Source: Streptomyces litmocidini (GTDB lineage: Bacteria > Actinomycetota > Actinomycetes > Streptomycetales > Streptomycetaceae). From it: DNA of 64,000 nucleotides. Shown in pieces: positions 63,925 through 64,000 of the stretch. The translations under genes were made by a program, and so were the position numbers. The stretch lies in the NCBI RefSeq assembly GCF_014649755.1, contig NZ_BMTQ01000008.1, forward strand, positions 291,332 to 355,331. The letters run 5' to 3'. The notes beneath the pieces are model-generated. The model ran no database searches, was not told the origin of the DNA, and worked only from the letters and a program-made list of their open reading frames with translations. Within the stretch, counting starts at the first letter, position 1. Each line of letters opens with the position of its first letter.

Positions 63925-64000
63925 CCACGGACCGGCCGGGTCGGCACGGGACGAGGACGAGGACCGCGGAGCGCGGACCGGCCGGGCCGGCACGGGACGA

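Overview
The window is very G+C-rich (over 70% by eye), with strong third-position GC bias, many GTG/TTG starts, ATGA/GTGA start-stop overlaps, and Tat/Sec-exported hydrolases. Together with the gene content (ECF41-type sigma factor with a YCII partner, MmyB and TipAS remnants, a venezuelin-like class IV lanthipeptide, DUF4916, HrdB-like promoters) this points to a Streptomyces chromosome, probably outside the most conserved core. I find no rRNA, CRISPR array, phage module or intact insertion sequence.

Layout. 0.1-6.9 kb: DHA2 exporter, DinB protein, methyltransferase, a collapsed IS630 transposase, a divergent AraC regulator/dienelactone-hydrolase-like pair, a metallophosphoesterase and a PEBP protein. 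7.1-8.5 kb: a gene graveyard in which pieces of a PLP decarboxylase, a quinone reductase and an MmyB-type regulator are spliced together. 8.6-11.8 kb: a stand-alone trpF, an XRE/membrane-protein pair, an S11 carboxypeptidase and a GNAT. 12.1-18.5 kb: a double-glycine leader peptide followed by a three-gene NHLM-type bacteriocin exporter (HlyD, peptidase-ABC, second ABC) with no modifying enzyme. 18.6-22.1 kb: class A beta-lactamase, SRPBCC protein, methyltransferase, DUF4232 lipoprotein. 22.3-27.3 kb: secreted GH30 and GH3 glycosidases in one operon.

27.6-28.7 kb: a conserved protein of unknown function followed by two tandem RNA elements that fold as circularly permuted tRNAs (3' half encoded before 5' half), closed by a U-tract terminator. 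I regard this as the most novel signal in the window. 28.9-30.4 kb: secreted PHB-depolymerase-like esterase. 30.6-35.7 kb: a compact class IV lanthipeptide cluster (LanL, precursor, two-part ABC exporter). 35.8-41.7 kb: VWA protein, sirtuin, a secreted small peptide with a Cys-rich partner, GNAT, dTDP-4-dehydrorhamnose-reductase-like protein, a hypothetical and a decayed hydrolase. 41.8-47.5 kb: a five-gene binding-protein ABC import operon (possibly 2-aminoethylphosphonate) with a HAD phosphatase and a divergent GntR/UTRA regulator. 47.5-50.5 kb: VOC and NUDIX-like proteins and a HEAT protein/MerR-HEAT regulator pair behind a MerR-type promoter. 50.5-53.6 kb: folA-thyA and a secreted serine hydrolase. 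53.6-60.1 kb: decayed sequence, an orphan ABC-2 permease, a two-component system and a Ser/Thr kinase with a membrane partner. 60.2-64 kb: subtilase with a structured 5' leader, ECF sigma factor with YCII protein, and broken GNAT/TipAS fragments at the edge.

The two peptide systems are independent: the NHLM exporter cluster carries its own protease for a GG leader, whereas the lanthipeptide exporter has no peptidase. In both, strong hairpins separate the precursor gene from the transporter genes, which would allow more precursor than exporter to be made.
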